The notes under the pieces: model-generated
What the model saw: the letters and a program-made list of their open reading frames with translations, nothing else
What the model was told of the DNA's origin: nothing
Databases searched by the model: none
Origin: Astropecten irregularis
Taxonomy: Eukaryota; Echinodermata; Asteroidea; Paxillosida; Astropectinidae
DNA length: 64,000 nucleotides
Direction: 5' to 3'
Assembly (NCBI GenBank): GCA_963971285.1
Contig: OZ020256.1
Span: forward strand, 1,986,501-2,050,500
Program-made: the position numbers and the translations under genes
Part shown: positions 49,951-63,860 of the stretch, piece by piece
How the letters are laid out: each line of letters starts with the position of its first letter
Position numbering within the stretch: position 1 is the first letter of the stretch

Positions 49951-52082
49951 TAGAATATCACGATGTAGCAGATGATACCAATGTAGACCGACCTGCTCAG
50001 TATTCCCTTGCAATGCCTCCGGGCGGTGGTGGTAGAGCCTTATTCCTCGCCGTCCACACGCGCACACAATCGATAAAAAAACGGATTCCTCTCGACTAAT
50101 CGACACATCCGACGAGGAACGCAATCGGTGTCGACTGTCTCCAAACCAACGAGCTCCCGTGTCACCGAGGCTTCGCCAGAGCTGAACTCATCAAACTAGC
50201 CACCTGATTCACCCTTTGATTGCCTCTGAAGAAGACAGAGCAACTATGTACTTGCAATACTTCCAGCGTCACTTGCTATACATGCATTGGTATGGTCTCC
50301 AATCGACTGTACAGTATACCTTATCATTACGCACACACACATACAAACAGTTAGTTGTGTACCCCTAGTGCCAGTGCAATGGGTGCGTTTAAAGTGAACA
50401 CTCTCAGCGCTGTGCTAGGATCACTCCATCGGGGTTCACACAGTCACTGCTCACTACATGACGTATAGAGTCCATCGTCCAATGCTTGTCTGGCGTGTGG
50501 GGTACTAACTGAGCTGAGTGACAGACATAGCTATGCGATGATTATAGATTACTCAAGGTGGACCAACAAATAGAGAAAAACTGAAAGACAACAAGATAAG
50601 GCATGAATGAGCTATAATGAACCTCGGCAGGAAAAAAGTATGAAAATCAAGAAGACATACCGCAGGCCTAGGATACAGAACTTCAAGTCAAGAGTAAAAC
50701 TGTGGACCTATTCCACTATAGTAGTACCCTGGTAGCTTATTCGATTCGGCTGGTTGATCTGGGTTAATTCCTTTTCCTCCCTTGTGCTCTAACCAAGAGC
50801 CTACAATTTGTGTTCTCCAAACTCCGACATAGAAGGCAGAAGGCTTGAAATACATTGAATAATGGCAAAGTAGAAACTACTGGTGGCGCTATAATCAAAC
50901 ATTCTCCCTCGAAAGTATAGTGCACTTGAACCCTCTACTATCCATAAACAGATCTCGTTATCAAAATATAAATGTTGAAATGATTTGTTCCATTAAAGTT
51001 ACAGTACAGTATTGGTTACATTCCAAACACAAATGAACAAAACAGAAAGAAGACACCATAAGACCGTTCGTCAAATTTTATAGAGGGCGCCCTTGACATA
51101 ATTATTCCTGCTGGCATTTGGTTTTTAAAAACCACGCGTCCGAATAAATTTCCATTCTTGATGTAACTGAAAATTGTTAACCAGTCGGCTCCGCCCCCCG
51201 CCCCCCTCCCTCCGGATCAGGTCTGCAACATAAGAAACGTCCCTTGTAGCTATACACTTTATTGAAGTCTAATAGTAAGTGACCATGGCCGTGTAAATGC
51301 AATGTGAACAGGATTATGAAGCAAAGCCGGGATGATTTTTGCAGTTTCCTGGGGGCATGAACTTTGTCTCTCGGGACACAAGGGGGCAGCAACAAAGGGG
51401 AAGAAAAGGGTAGGCAAGCTGGAGTACAGCAAGGCTCTTTGCGTAGTCACGAGATGAGGATGCTAGTTTAAGACTTGTGCCGGAGGTCGTGATAAGGGGG
51501 CCTGGATGGTCTGGGACGTTATACTCGGTGGCCGTGAGGCTTATAAGCCCCGGCTGATCACGCTCAGCTACCCTTTAATGCGAATGGTTCGAGGCGGGCT
51601 ATTTTTGGTTCAAAGACGGGGCACGTGGGGGAAAAAGGTTCGGGGTCAATTCGGGCAGTATATACTGACAATGGTGGTCGCCACGACAATGACCAGCAGA
51701 AATCGCAGTATTGAGACAGTATGGACTGGTCCAGCTGGCATCAATTATTAACTCAAGATGAAAAGGATTTGGAATTGTGAAATATTTTTTGATAAACATT
51801 ATTCAAATCATGTCATAATTATAGTGAATTGTCTCACTATGGTATGTACCATGTTCGTCATTGTACAGTTTTCTTTTTAAACTATCATTTTGCAAATACA
51901 AATGGGATCTTAGTAATATTTGACAGTAATGTTACCGGCGTTTAAAATTCGCTTATGCAGCTATGTTTTTTCTCTTACAATCGGTATCAAGCATATCAAA
52001 ATTACATAAAATTGTCTGACTCCAAATGTGAAATAGCAAAAAAACGGCGAAAGATCTAGGCCTATATAAACTCGGCAAAAAA

Positions 52083-52219
52083 ACCATCGTAACTTACTAC
52101 TACTACCAAAATAGGAGTAATGATGCATTGCAATTTGCATGCGGTCATGCGTAGGATACGATGGGTTATCCTTCGTAACTCGAGTTACGATCGATCCCAT
52201 GGCTTCGTGAAATCGACCC
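52083..52219. mobile_element. Palindromic MITE, copy 3 (left end eroded)
   Basis: It matches copies 1 and 2 through atcgtaacttac, gatgcattgca, gggttatccttcgtaactc and agttacgatcgatc, then ggcttcgtgaaatcgacc. The left terminal repeat is lost, while the right end is intact. Confidence 0.75.
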
Positions 52220-54296
52220 TGACCACATGATTGCCAAGTTCATAAACTTGAATTTCACACAGAATTTTCCCCAAATGTTATTACAAAATACAAATGACCT
52301 TAGAAATGGACACAAATCTTCCGAACGAAGGCCGACCCGAGCAGCGGTCTAGACCGGGGTCAGGGCGCCCGTAAATTCAAGCTTGTCCCCCCGTCAATGT
52401 GATGGGATGTCACCCGCTCCCACTCGTGCATGCATTGAGTGATACCATCTACAATTCCTCCCGTGATGTCAACCTACATGGCGGACGCTCACAATTATGT
52501 CCTCAAGACTCCTTGAAAATGATTATCTCCAAAGGTTTGTGACCTGAACGTGTGGGGGTTAAGCAAACCAGTCTCGCCAGCCGGTTCATTCTGAATCTGA
52601 ATTGTTCTAACCTTCGCCGAACAAGACTGCTAATGATGAAAGCTTATAAACCCACTCATCCTTGTAACTATCTTAGATCTTTAATGGTGATGCATGCTTG
52701 GAGATCTAAGATGAGCCGATATTTCAGGGAAAACAATTAGAGGGTCCGAGCAAAAGGAAAAAACGTGACATGAAAATGTGCAAAATGACAGCTGCTCTGC
52801 TCGGTGTTTTTGTTTATCCATTGGAACAGCTGTCCTGATTTATATTGCCAAATGGTAATTTAAAGCATCAAGGTAACAATCAGTTGTTATAACTCTTTTG
52901 ACCTGTGCACAAATACTGTGAAGGGAGTTCTGGCTGAAACACCTTTCTTGCCTTACGTTGTTGCTGTGCTTAATATACATATTTTCCAATAATTGTAGAC
53001 AGTATCAACAGTTAAGAACATTAGTGGCAAGTTTGATCTCTTTTGGGAAAATGTCCTCAATCTTTCATTTTTTGGGGTCTCGAATGTAGGTTCCCTGAAT
53101 GGGTGCGGGTGGAAGGGAACCTTTTAGAAAACGATGTAGGATTAAAACGAAATACTCGTTTCAAGTGTTTTCAATAAATTCCCATTTTTTCGATTTAATT
53201 TGCTTTCATACTAAAAATCAATACAAACTTAACTTGATTAAAAATGCCACAAATTGCACACAATTAAGCCATCGCCGTAGAAAATAATCATAACTAAAAC
53301 AAACGGCGCACACAATGCATATTAAGAATACACTATACAAACATATCCCATCTGGTATGAGCAAAACTCCATTGTGCAACACTTAATCCCTGACTTCAGA
53401 ACACGTCTGGTTTCCCATATACACACGCACTGACATTGTACACTTTTTCTATGGTGACTTTGAACTTATGTTGTCTTGTTTCCGACTTAAGAGAAGAAAA
53501 AAAATGTACCGAGATAATTAAATTTCCTCCTCTGACTATATTGACCCAATACGCGAGGGACAGGAATGTTAAAATAATGTCAGGCCGACAATAGCACAGC
53601 CATGTATAGTGCCGTATAGGCGCTGGGGTCAATTACACGATGAAACTGTTCGGGTGATTCAGTGTTTAAAACAAGAGGAAATTACCCAAAAATTTAACAT
53701 CGTTAAAGGAATAAAGCAGTATGGCCTGGTTTATTGCACAATAGAACCGATTCTGTGATATGAATTCTTCAGAGAATATCCAGACGGGATTACAAAGAAG
53801 GATTTTATTTGTAGGTCATAAGGCGTCGGCCAGTCGGTCTTTGAAATGACCTGCACCACTGGACTATATTTAGTTATACGTTCACACGGGAAATGGATTG
53901 AGGTACACTGCCCCTACACCTAAGTCCACCTCCATACCACAGTTGATCACACACGGTTTTTCCTGTGATAAGTGGGTTATCCTGAATACCACAATACATC
54001 ACAGTTTTTGTGGTAATGCGTGGTTTATGATTCAGTCCACCTGTGGAGACTGTGGTAATGTGTGGTGAGAAGCTCTTCGTGTGGGGTAGGTGGTGAGGGT
54101 TAGGGTTAAAATTAAGCAAGATATACAAAATGTCAATCCAATACCAGCTTTTCTAGTGAAACTCGATCCACCCTTCACCATCTGCGGTTGAATGAATGTG
54201 TATAAAGACCGTGAAATGGGTATAAGGTGATATGAGGTGTTAATTCCTATTTTGTCAAACTTCCTCCGATCTGATGATCTTCAAGTGGGTGACGTT

Positions 54297-54413
54297 AGTC
54301 AGATGACCTGATCAGGGGTCAGATGGCCAGATCAGTGGTCAGATGGCCAGATCTGTGGCCAGATGGCCAGATGGTCAAATTGTCATAATGGTCAGCTTGG
54401 CCAGATTTATTTC
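54297..54413. repeat. Short tandem repeat, 20 bp unit
   Basis: ggtcagatggccagatcagt-type units start at 54317, 54337 and 54357, with degenerate copies on both sides. Confidence 0.8.
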
Positions 54414-57400
54414 TACCTCCATGGACAGATAGCGTTAGGCATGACAGCAGCTGAACAGGCATCATTTTGCCTTGTCAGAACCACAAAAAGTTTCCAAGTT
54501 GACTAAACAGGAAAAACCTTGTTTATTGTTTTATCTTGTATCCAGCTAAACTTTCCTATAAAGCAAACTGATCGTATATTACGCGAGACTTGTTGTGCTG
54601 GACAAAAAAAGTTGATGCTCTGTGCGGTCAGTGGGTCAAAAATTGGCCCCGGAAGCCAATATTCTTGCACTCACTTGAAGGCCAATTTTGTGCTTTACTA
54701 ACCATAACCACTGGACAAACGTAGAACATATGACTGTCCTTCACTGCCCAATTGAAATGACGAAGCAATGCAAATGGCTGACACGGTAGATGTGAAATCT
54801 CTCAAAGCCTCAATTTCTTGCTAAACCCGTATAATACGCTTTACCCTTATGACCTTATCAGGCTCAAATTATAGGCCGCTACAATTAGCACGGTAGCAAA
54901 TATCTTATTTTCTAGGATGGGTTTTACTGAATTTGGACAGTCTTGGCAGCCGATTGCAAGTGAACGCCAGGATGGAGGGAAAATCTTAAATCTCACCCCA
55001 ATTTTCAAAACGGCGTTTCTGGTTTCAATCTCCGATGTGTATCCGAAAGGAGGTAGGACTGGTGCGACTGGGCATATAATTACAGGCGTCTGCAAATTGG
55101 TAAAAAGGTTTTAACCTTTCGCGTGATGGAAACCATGCAGCGGGCCGTGTCCGGCTCTGCGCCCGAGCCCTGACGGTATGAATTTAGCGCTGCTGGCCCG
55201 GCTCAGGCACCCATATATCATTACCATTCAAAGTAGCAGACGTTGAGTTATTTCAGAACTTCCCTTTGGAGGGAGGGAGGAAGGAAAGTAGAGAAAGAAA
55301 ACACCATATCAACGGGTAGGATCAAGGAGTGCACCATGCATGCATGGCATGGGTCCACTATAGGACTGACTGAAATAATTATGTACCTTCGTGGTCAAAC
55401 TACAACCTACATAACTGCGTTGGATGCACAAACTTCGGTTGTTACTTTTCTTGATGGTCGAGCACTTTTTCCCTTGAATCAAATTGAAAGCCATTACTAA
55501 AATAATAACTGCGAGGTTCCCTCTTCTGGGACTAAACACGAGTCATCCGTCACACACATACCACCTATTGACCGACTCATCAAAATCTTGAGTCATAATC
55601 TTCAATTGAAAACCCTTAACATTATAACCCAAGGATTTTTGATACACTAGGCGTGATACCATTAAACAACCGCGGGAGGAAAATACTAATTTTTGTACGG
55701 TCTTGAAAGACGCATTCTGACAGAGGTCAACAGCTGACTCGAGGGTGTCCTCCACCAATCTTTCCCTTAATGCTGAAAGATGATGACCCACAGTACAAGG
55801 CCAAGAACATTATAATGCCTAGAAAAGTTACTGTATGCCCCTCTAAAGGAAGTCTGTAATTATAAGACTCGACCACAGAGCATGTAGCCGAGCATCGCAC
55901 GTCCTTGTATATGAAGACAACGGCACTAAGACAAAATGGGGGATCATGCACCTTAAATCTCAACCACTGGCCAGGATGCACTTACAACGTGTGCCTTCTA
56001 CGAATCTGGGGAATTTTTCAAAGCTCTCCTTTCTGGTTAAAAACAGAGTTTTTATCCACTTCGAAATCGTTGGCGAAAGCCTTTATTTTGACACCTGTTA
56101 GGTAGGACCATGCTGGAACTGTAATATTGGTTTCGAAAAGGCTTGGTACGTATTGACTCGACTCGACATACATGACGTCATGGGGTAGGGAAGCCACAGC
56201 GATAGTTTATACATGATGGCTTGGAGCTCATTGGACTACCGTCATGACTTGCATGCTGCGCGTAAACATACGTAACTCCCCACTCACGTCGAAACTACGG
56301 TCATCTTGGGCTTCGGTCTTAAAAGTATAATTATTTAAAGGTCACAGAACAGAACTCACACTTTGTCAGATCCAGCATTTATATGAAATAATAAGCCTTT
56401 GACTTTAGAATTTTAACTCAATTGGACATCTGTATCACGTGAATTTGTTTGGTATAAAACACAAAGAATGGTTTTGATCCTACCCCTAGATCAAAACTGT
56501 TTTCGGTCTCTGTTTTACGAATTTCAGGCGGAAATATTCTAACGGTATGTTTCTACCAGCACCGTCTTCATACCCTGAAAGATATACGTAAATCTGTGAA
56601 GATTTATGTTTGGGTATGTTACCAATCGTCACGCCTCAATAGGTTTCGATTAGGTTTCAATAATAAGAGCGATCTGGCTCTTTCTGACTTTCAAGATATA
56701 GGCCTGGACAACGCTGACAATCGGTTTTTTTTTCAGGATTAAGTTAGTACGTAGGAAGGTCTATTACTGTTGAAGATCTGTTTCTTTTTCTATCACACAT
56801 AATTGAGTGGCATCTTCGAAACTTGTTTGCACCAACTTTTTATTACAAGAAGCTTGTAGTCTATTTATAGGGCGACGGCCAAACCTAGCCTGCACACCGA
56901 CGCAATTACTTGAACTCCAGCTCTAGACAACAAGTTGACAAAGTTCTTCGAATATACGTTACACATTCCATGCCCATGGTGCATGTTGGTATCTCAGACA
57001 TAAACAATCCTTGGGACTTGTGTATACGTACTGAACTTGACGATGACCGACTGGAAACTGTACAGCTGGTGGAGCTAGAGCAAAGAGTCTGAATTGGACC
57101 AGAAAGACATCGTAGCCGTGGAAACGCCGATCATGTTTGCTTGTTCAAGACTCCTGTTGTCTCTCCCGCGTTGCCGTGTTTTATGGAGAATGACGTCACA
57201 GACTCTCTAAACAACCAACCGAATGAAGAATTTCCGCTGGGTCACGATTTAGGCGCTTCCTTTGATTGGATACAAAAAAGACATATAGGCCTATAGGGCC
57301 TAATAATTGTTCATGCCATGTTAATTCAATCATGTTTCCTGGATATTAAAACGCACATGGAGCGTTATTTATTGGAAGTTTATTCGGAGAACAGTATGGG

Positions 57401-58606
57401 TTTATTCAGCTATATGAGAAATCTGTATTAAGTTTGCCTGAAACCGTGGCCATTATTGGAATACACAAAAAAATACACACAAACAAATATCGCGTCGAGT
57501 GACAATAAGTGGGGATTTCGTGAGATATGTCAATGCACGGGAAAAAAATGGAACGGGAGAAAATTACCTGCTTCCACCGTGATGGAACTTTAAAGCAAGC
57601 GGGGAAGGAAGCGCTTCCCCTCGGGGAGGCTGTACCCAGCAATTACGCTGCCTGAGGCTTCGCTTCATATTACGGTGATTTACTTTTAACGTATCTGCAG
57701 AGAGCTGTGAGTCAAACCATGGTCAAACATTTCCGACAGAGACTGTAAAGGCAAGAAAGACAAACCATCAGATCTGTCAAAAAAAATAAAGCGGCCGCGA
57801 GGACGTCACCAAATTTGCATGTTGACCCAAATCTTCAGCTGTATACAAAAACTTTCTCATTTCTCATTAGAGCAACTTTGCTTTCAGACAAAAATTTTCT
57901 GCACTTGATTTTTCAATCGCAGTGTTTGTACAATCCCAAAGTTCGAAAATCTCAAAGAAAGAAATTGTTCTATTATAGGCCAACTCCCGGTCGAGTCAGT
58001 ATTAGTCTGGTGCCCACATACCGCAGCATTGTACAAACCTTATTACACTTCAGTACCAAGACTCATAACGAAAACAAAGTAGTACACGTACTTTATTCAT
58101 ATGCAGAGGACTTACGCTATAGTAAGTTACAGATTTCTTTTAATTATTCTGATTCAATAGGGACTCAGCACCTGAGCGCCACACACTCGCTCCTCGGCCC
58201 GGGAGAATGAACCCCGAAAATGTGCATGCATTCTGACTGCAATATCTGTGCCAGTCAGTGTCGTGGCACGATACGCACCCATCCATATACAGCCCATCGC
58301 ACCTCGGAATAATAAATAAAAACGCGGCAAAAGTTCACATCTTCAAAGTGGGGATACAGGAGCATCAGAACTTTGTGTTGGATCAGCTTGTATATATACT
58401 GTGATATATATAGCCCGCGGGGTTTACACGGAGGACTGTGTTGATTTGTGTCTTTCCATATAGGATTTATAGAGCTATACCTCCCTGAGAATGTGAGAAA
58501 TAAACGAAGTTTTTAACTCATTGTCAAATCTGTTTGGGCTTTTAGATTTCTTAAACCACCTGGCACAAGCAGACTCTTTATCAAATACATCAAACAGATA
58601 AGAACT

Positions 58607-58847
58607 GGGGCCAATTTCACGGCGCTGCTTAGCACAAAAATTTGCTAAGCATGACATTTCAGTCTTAATAAAAACAGGGTAAACAACGAAATTCCCATTT
58701 GCTGTGTATCACTTGTGATTGTTCTTTGGCTGTTGTTCACTGACCATGAACATCAAATGAAATTTTGAACTGTGATTTGTTTTATTGGGCAAGACATTTT
58801 TGTGCTAAGCAAATTGTTGTGCTAAGCAGCGCCGTGAAATTGGCCCC
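58607..58847. mobile_element. MITE, 241 bp, with 45-bp terminal inverted repeats
   Basis: The left end ggggccaatttcacggcgct and the next 25 bases match the reverse complement of the right end with two mismatches in 45. The right end with its neighbours reads CAGGGGCC outwards, which resembles hAT-type termini. No clean 8-bp target duplication was found. No coding capacity. Confidence 0.85.
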
Positions 58848-58876
58848 TGTTGATAGGAGTTGTGTCCAGACATTAC

Positions 58877-59013
58877 AGTGCGCCACCAAGCGTTTACAAC
58901 GCGTTAGCCAATCACCGAGCGCGAGATAAGTGTCAACCCTTTCCCAATGTGCTTTTGGTCGACACATTACGTGAATTGTGATTGGCCGACGCGTTGCAAA
59001 CTCTTGGCGCACT
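58877..59013. mobile_element. MITE-like foldback element, 137 bp
   Basis: The left arm agtgcgccaccaagcgttt then acaacgcgttagccaatcac pairs with the right arm gtgattggccgacgcgttgc then aaactcttggcgcact: about 38 bp per arm with a few mismatches. It lies 30 bp from the previous element. The arms contain CCAAT boxes by virtue of the sequence. Confidence 0.75.
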
Positions 59014-60877
59014 CTTTGGAATCGTCTGAATTTGGGTTGGTTAACTTAATTTAATTATGTTTCGAAGGCTACGTATCAACATATATTCAGGCGTTTTACC
59101 CCATGTCGTACACGTGCTTGTGTTTTGGCAACAAAAAGCCACAACTGCTATTCCAACATTTGGATAAACTGTCTCCTATTAACGGGTATGAAAGTTCGAC
59201 ATTAAAAAAACACGAGATGCGTATTCTATAAACAGTTTTACATCAGCATCACAAATCACTCACGCTAATGGAAGTTGGAACGCACGCACACGCACGTACG
59301 TATACACACTATGTTCCTATGCGCAGGTGTCACTGTGCAGTACATCAATCAAACATGGCAATAAATGACGTCAATACGGCGACGTGCAGCATTGGAAGCA
59401 CGCGTAACAAGGAATTAACGCATTCCAAAGTATATGGAACCCATTCCCGCACCTATATATGTGTATACTTTTAAAAATGTATCAATTGGTCATGGAAGTG
59501 AACCCCGGAAAATTGGAACAAGATTGTACGCCATGCATGGCATGGGAGAGCTATATTGAATAAATTTCGAGAGGGAAGCGAGCGGTTCTAAGACGGCAAG
59601 CTTCGGCCAGCAGGTTCTAGTGCCGAACAACCCAACAAGTAGGCCCTTAACCAACACTGAACATAATTCTACATCAACATCCCCATTTATGACCATGTTT
59701 TGGGGTCATGTTGCTCTTGTTCACCCTCATAGTACCAGTGGTGAAAGCTTACATTACAAGTCGTGCAAAACTGTAAGAATGTTGACGACATGTAGAGATA
59801 CATGGATACTTAAAAACAGTGTAAGCCTTCTCTACGATTCATGACTGCCACTCCTGTAACTATTAATTGATTGCCTTTGGTGACGTCACTGTAGGTGCAT
59901 GTACCCACGGGGGCCTTTAGCGTACAGCACATGGGGCGGTTTATACTGAAACTTTCCCTGCTAAACATCCGGGAGGTGAGCTAAAGGAAAGGGCTATTCA
60001 CACCTACCATAAAAGTTTCAAACCACGCCTTAATTATGTCTTGCTTTTCAAAGGCTAAACCCCATTAACCTAGAACAAAACAGGCCCAGACTTGGCCGAT
60101 AACGTGTGCTCCATTTACGGGCTAATTGGTGCCACAGTGGCTCATCAGAGCCAGCGTCAGCGAAGTTCCCACATGTTCGCAGTTCTGACGTTCGCCGAGG
60201 CAACATACACAATTCCCAAGGTTTTGTTTGTGGTGCTCGGTGAGTCCAGATACCAGACAAAATAACGACTTGAACACCAAAACAGCCGCTAACTCATCAC
60301 GCAATGTCACGTCAAAACTCATCTATTTTCTCGTATGTGTGACCTCTTCCCTGCCAGAACAGGCACAGCAAAAGTACCATTGGGTTCGCTCTTTTTTCAA
60401 ACAACACTGCAATAAATAACCGTTCCCTGGAAGTTGAACCCACCCATAAGGCTAGGGGAAAATCGACCCAGACGGCTGCACCGCGATTGACCGAAGTCCA
60501 TGCAGCATTATGTGCTGTTTTCTTGTCTGGCGGCAAGAAATTCCACCGAGAATCAGTTTCAATGTTTGTCCGGATTTTGCCAATGATCCTGGGCGTCCGG
60601 TCTCGAGAGGCGGGATATTGGGACATGTTGTCTACTCCGTTCCCGTGGGCGTGCATCATAAACAACGTAAGAAACTATGGGTATCTAAATAATACAAAGA
60701 ATGTATACCAGCAACATTTCTAAAATCTCAAAGTTAGCCTATATAATTATAAGCACTTTTTAAAAATGGATCCATATTAGTTCAGACAGATTTGGGGCTA
60801 ATATTCATAACAAAAGGCCGTATTGTAAGTTTGTATTAGAAGGCCCATTTCGAAACATTGTGCCAATTCTAAATGAA

Positions 60878-61033
60878 GCTTGAGGCTAGGTTTGGTATTT
60901 CGCTACCACCATTTGAGACCCCAAAACGGAATGAGGGGATTGGGCCACATGACGAAGCACAAGAAAGGCTCCAGCTTTGCCATGTATCTCAAGCCCTTCA
61001 TTTCATTTAGGAAAGCCTAGCCTTAAGCCTCAT
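60878..61033. repeat. Dispersed repeat with short inverted ends
   Basis: It begins gcttgaggctagg and ends cctagccttaagcctc, an imperfect inverted pair. The interior matches 29821-29960 and the tail matches 8636-8698. Confidence 0.7.
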
Positions 61034-61231
61034 TTCGTAAATTAGAATAAAGGCGTCTAGATTAGGCGCCATTTCATTTTTTGTTTTCGTGACGGCCGGC
61101 TATCAAAATTGGCTACGGCTTCGCAATAGTCAGTAACATGCATGGGGGAGAAAAGACACAGCCGTTGTTTAATACTCAAAGTTTTCACATCGGGGAGCTA
61201 GGTCAATGAAGGCGCTCTTATTCTGAACGTT

Positions 61232-61360
61232 GGGTGCATTCGTTTAGCTAAAACGGGTCAGCCCTTAGTGGGAATAGTCGCGCTATACTGCACAAAACAA
61301 GCGAGATAATGGGGACGATGTTGACTGGTGTCGACCCGGGGGAGCTAAACGAATGCACCC
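61232..61360. mobile_element. MITE, 129 bp, with perfect 18-bp terminal inverted repeats
   Basis: The left end is GGGTGCATTCGTTTAGCT, and the right end is its exact reverse complement. A second inner pair (gggtca against tcgaccc) follows. The target duplication is unclear: a possible GTT lies on both sides. Confidence 0.8.
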
Positions 61361-61906
61361 GTTATCAGAGGCAAGATATCAATTAACTCATTATGACACA
61401 AGAGGGCGCCCTACATCATTCTAATATCATAAACCCACTATAAGTGACAATTTTATCCTCATAAACAATACGGACTGGTTACTGACCCGGCTGAAGTCGC
61501 TAAACGTTTAAACCACGATTTGATTTTAATTGTCTCTTCCCATGCATATGCCTATATATCCGGCTTGAAAGACGGAAAACATCGAACCAGGAACCAAACA
61601 AAATCAACATCCACCGCAAGTCATATCCAGACAATCTCAACAAGTCACAACATAAGGAAGGACATCACAAACCATCTTTAATTGAGTGTTTCCTTAGTCT
61701 GGGAAATCGTAATTAAAAAGTGCGTAAATCAAATAGTTTTGATATTACCAGTTCTTTAATTATTTTGGGTCCATGCCAATTTTGTAATTATGAGCTATAT
61801 ATTATGATATAAAAATGGTGAATTAGACAGTTGGACTTGCAAGGCAAACCAGACAGAAAACGTGTACACTGGACGCGCAAGGGAAGTGCCATTAGTGGCA
61901 CTCAAG

Positions 61907-62047
61907 TTCAACACAGATCCGGATCTCTAATCGGTGACGTATAGCCGCTGGTTCCATCCCAACCATCCGCACTCAGGGACTATATCTATATAATGCGGTG
62001 CGGGAACCAACGCACGGATCACGGATCAAGACCCGGATCTGTGTGAA
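61907..62047. mobile_element. Foldback element, 141 bp
   Basis: ttcaacacagatccgg on the left pairs with ccggatctgtgtgaa on the right. An inner pair ctggttcc / ggaaccaa extends the foldback. No open frame. Confidence 0.65.
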
Positions 62048-63860
62048 TTAACCATGCACAAACACAACCGGAGTCTATCGGCGACTGAAGTTCCGGACGT
62101 TCTCAGACCTTATTCAGACCATGCTGCACCAATAACGTGATAAATGACAGGAATCGATCACAAGTGTTTGACATGAGCTACAATGCCAACCAACATGGAA
62201 TAATAGGGAGTTACCTTAAAAACAGTCATATCCTACTCTATTCAATCTTAGTTACTGGGCCTCGGTTTCTACAACAGAAACCCATCTTTATTGAAACAAG
62301 GTAGGGTCACACACGTAGGTGCCATCAAATCGAGAAGTTACAGGGGTCACACTTTGGATAGGCCATCAATTCTAGTGGAATTGACGATGCACAGGCCAGT
62401 GGAATGAAAGTGACTCAGGCGCTATATGACATATCACAGGAGATGTCAGTCTACGAATCCAGCAGTATATGATGGACTACAACTTAATATTAGAACCGAT
62501 CCCCGGTTGATAAAAGCTGAAAGGATATTCAGGAACTTACACGTCCCTGCCTATATGACTGTGAGCGTGAAAGTGTCACTATTTACAGTGAAATGTCACT
62601 TGTGCTGTTTGAAATCTCAACAGCTGACCATTATAAAATGTATTCATTTAAGTGACGTGAACAGAGAGTGGAAATTAAGTTGAAGTTCAATTTTTATACT
62701 TGATCCACTTTCTTATAATTTTTGAGAGTTTTGAGCTTTTAAGCACAATTCAATCTCCCACTGGTGAAAGAAATTCACAGTTTTATTATAATTATCGGAA
62801 TCTGTGATAATCCTTGTAATGGAAAAAAAAAGCAGAGCTAAAAGATATAATGGTAATTTATACACACGCATGCATAAAAACAGGGTGAAAGTTGTAGGCT
62901 TGCCTACGATGGAAGGACATATGGGGCCTATATATCGTTTTCCTGAAACTACCACCCTACCAAACACTCGAGAGGGCTATTAAATTATAGGCATAATTTC
63001 GAGTAAAAAGACTTACAAGACTCCACTTTAACTCGGCTCACCGCTTATAAAGTGAAACTACCCTCGACAGTTGTGTGACTGGGAAAAACCAATGAAACGT
63101 TACAAAATCCTCTCACAAATTAATCATGAACAAGGCTTAATCGTTTTCGTGTATTTTGCTTTGCGCTACACTGAGGGTGTGTTCTTATTCCTCCGCTCAC
63201 ACATTTGCCGTCGTTAATCAATTAAGAACGGCTTAAGAAGTAGGTCACCTTGCAACCCTAAAACACAGACCTCTTGGCCCTATCGGACACGAATAACTAG
63301 GCCGAGCGGCTTAAGAGAATGAAAGACATTATTTACAACCTGCGCTTCGGGTGACATTGAACGAGAATAGTGAAATGCCATGGTGTTAACATCGTGCGAT
63401 GATATGCCTGCACCGTGCCCGATAATAGGCATATCGTGTTGGCAGACTTCACCTATAAAAGAGCACCGTCAAACAACAGGAAAGTCGGGGCTGACATTAG
63501 ACGCCGTTCCCTGATTTACAGTCCATTAAGTAGTTCTTTCTTTCCCTGCCCGAAACAAAGAAAAATGTTGTTTTTTTTGTAAAGGTAGTTGGCTTGAGAC
63601 AATGACCGCTGTCTGACCTCTAAACATTCTTAATTTTGTCCATATCTTTTAATTGCCCTTGACTTTGATGGTGGCCATTAACGTCTATTTGGAATTTGCT
63701 TTGTTTATCGTTCATTATTTATGTATGTATTATGGTCAAATTGGCGGATTTTCTGCGACACAGCGGTCAAAAGGTCGACGGTGGTCATCGGGTGCCATCA
63801 AAATCCATTGAAAAATAAAGAACAGAGGAAAGAAAATGAAAGGGGAGGAATAGAAAAGCA

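Noticed and set aside
51259-51450. Minus-strand hydrophobic N terminus as a possible signal exon
   Set aside because: The frame starts at GTG, not ATG, and no phase-2 donor follows at a sensible distance.
53890-54070. Repeated accaca / tgtggt words suggesting a foldback element
   Set aside because: The arms are short and out of register, so I could not define ends.
62713-62967. Minus-strand frame with MRVYKLPLYLLALLFFSITR, signal-peptide-like
   Set aside because: AT-rich sequence gives such hydrophobic runs by chance. No donor in the phase needed to join the exon at 46827 was seen.
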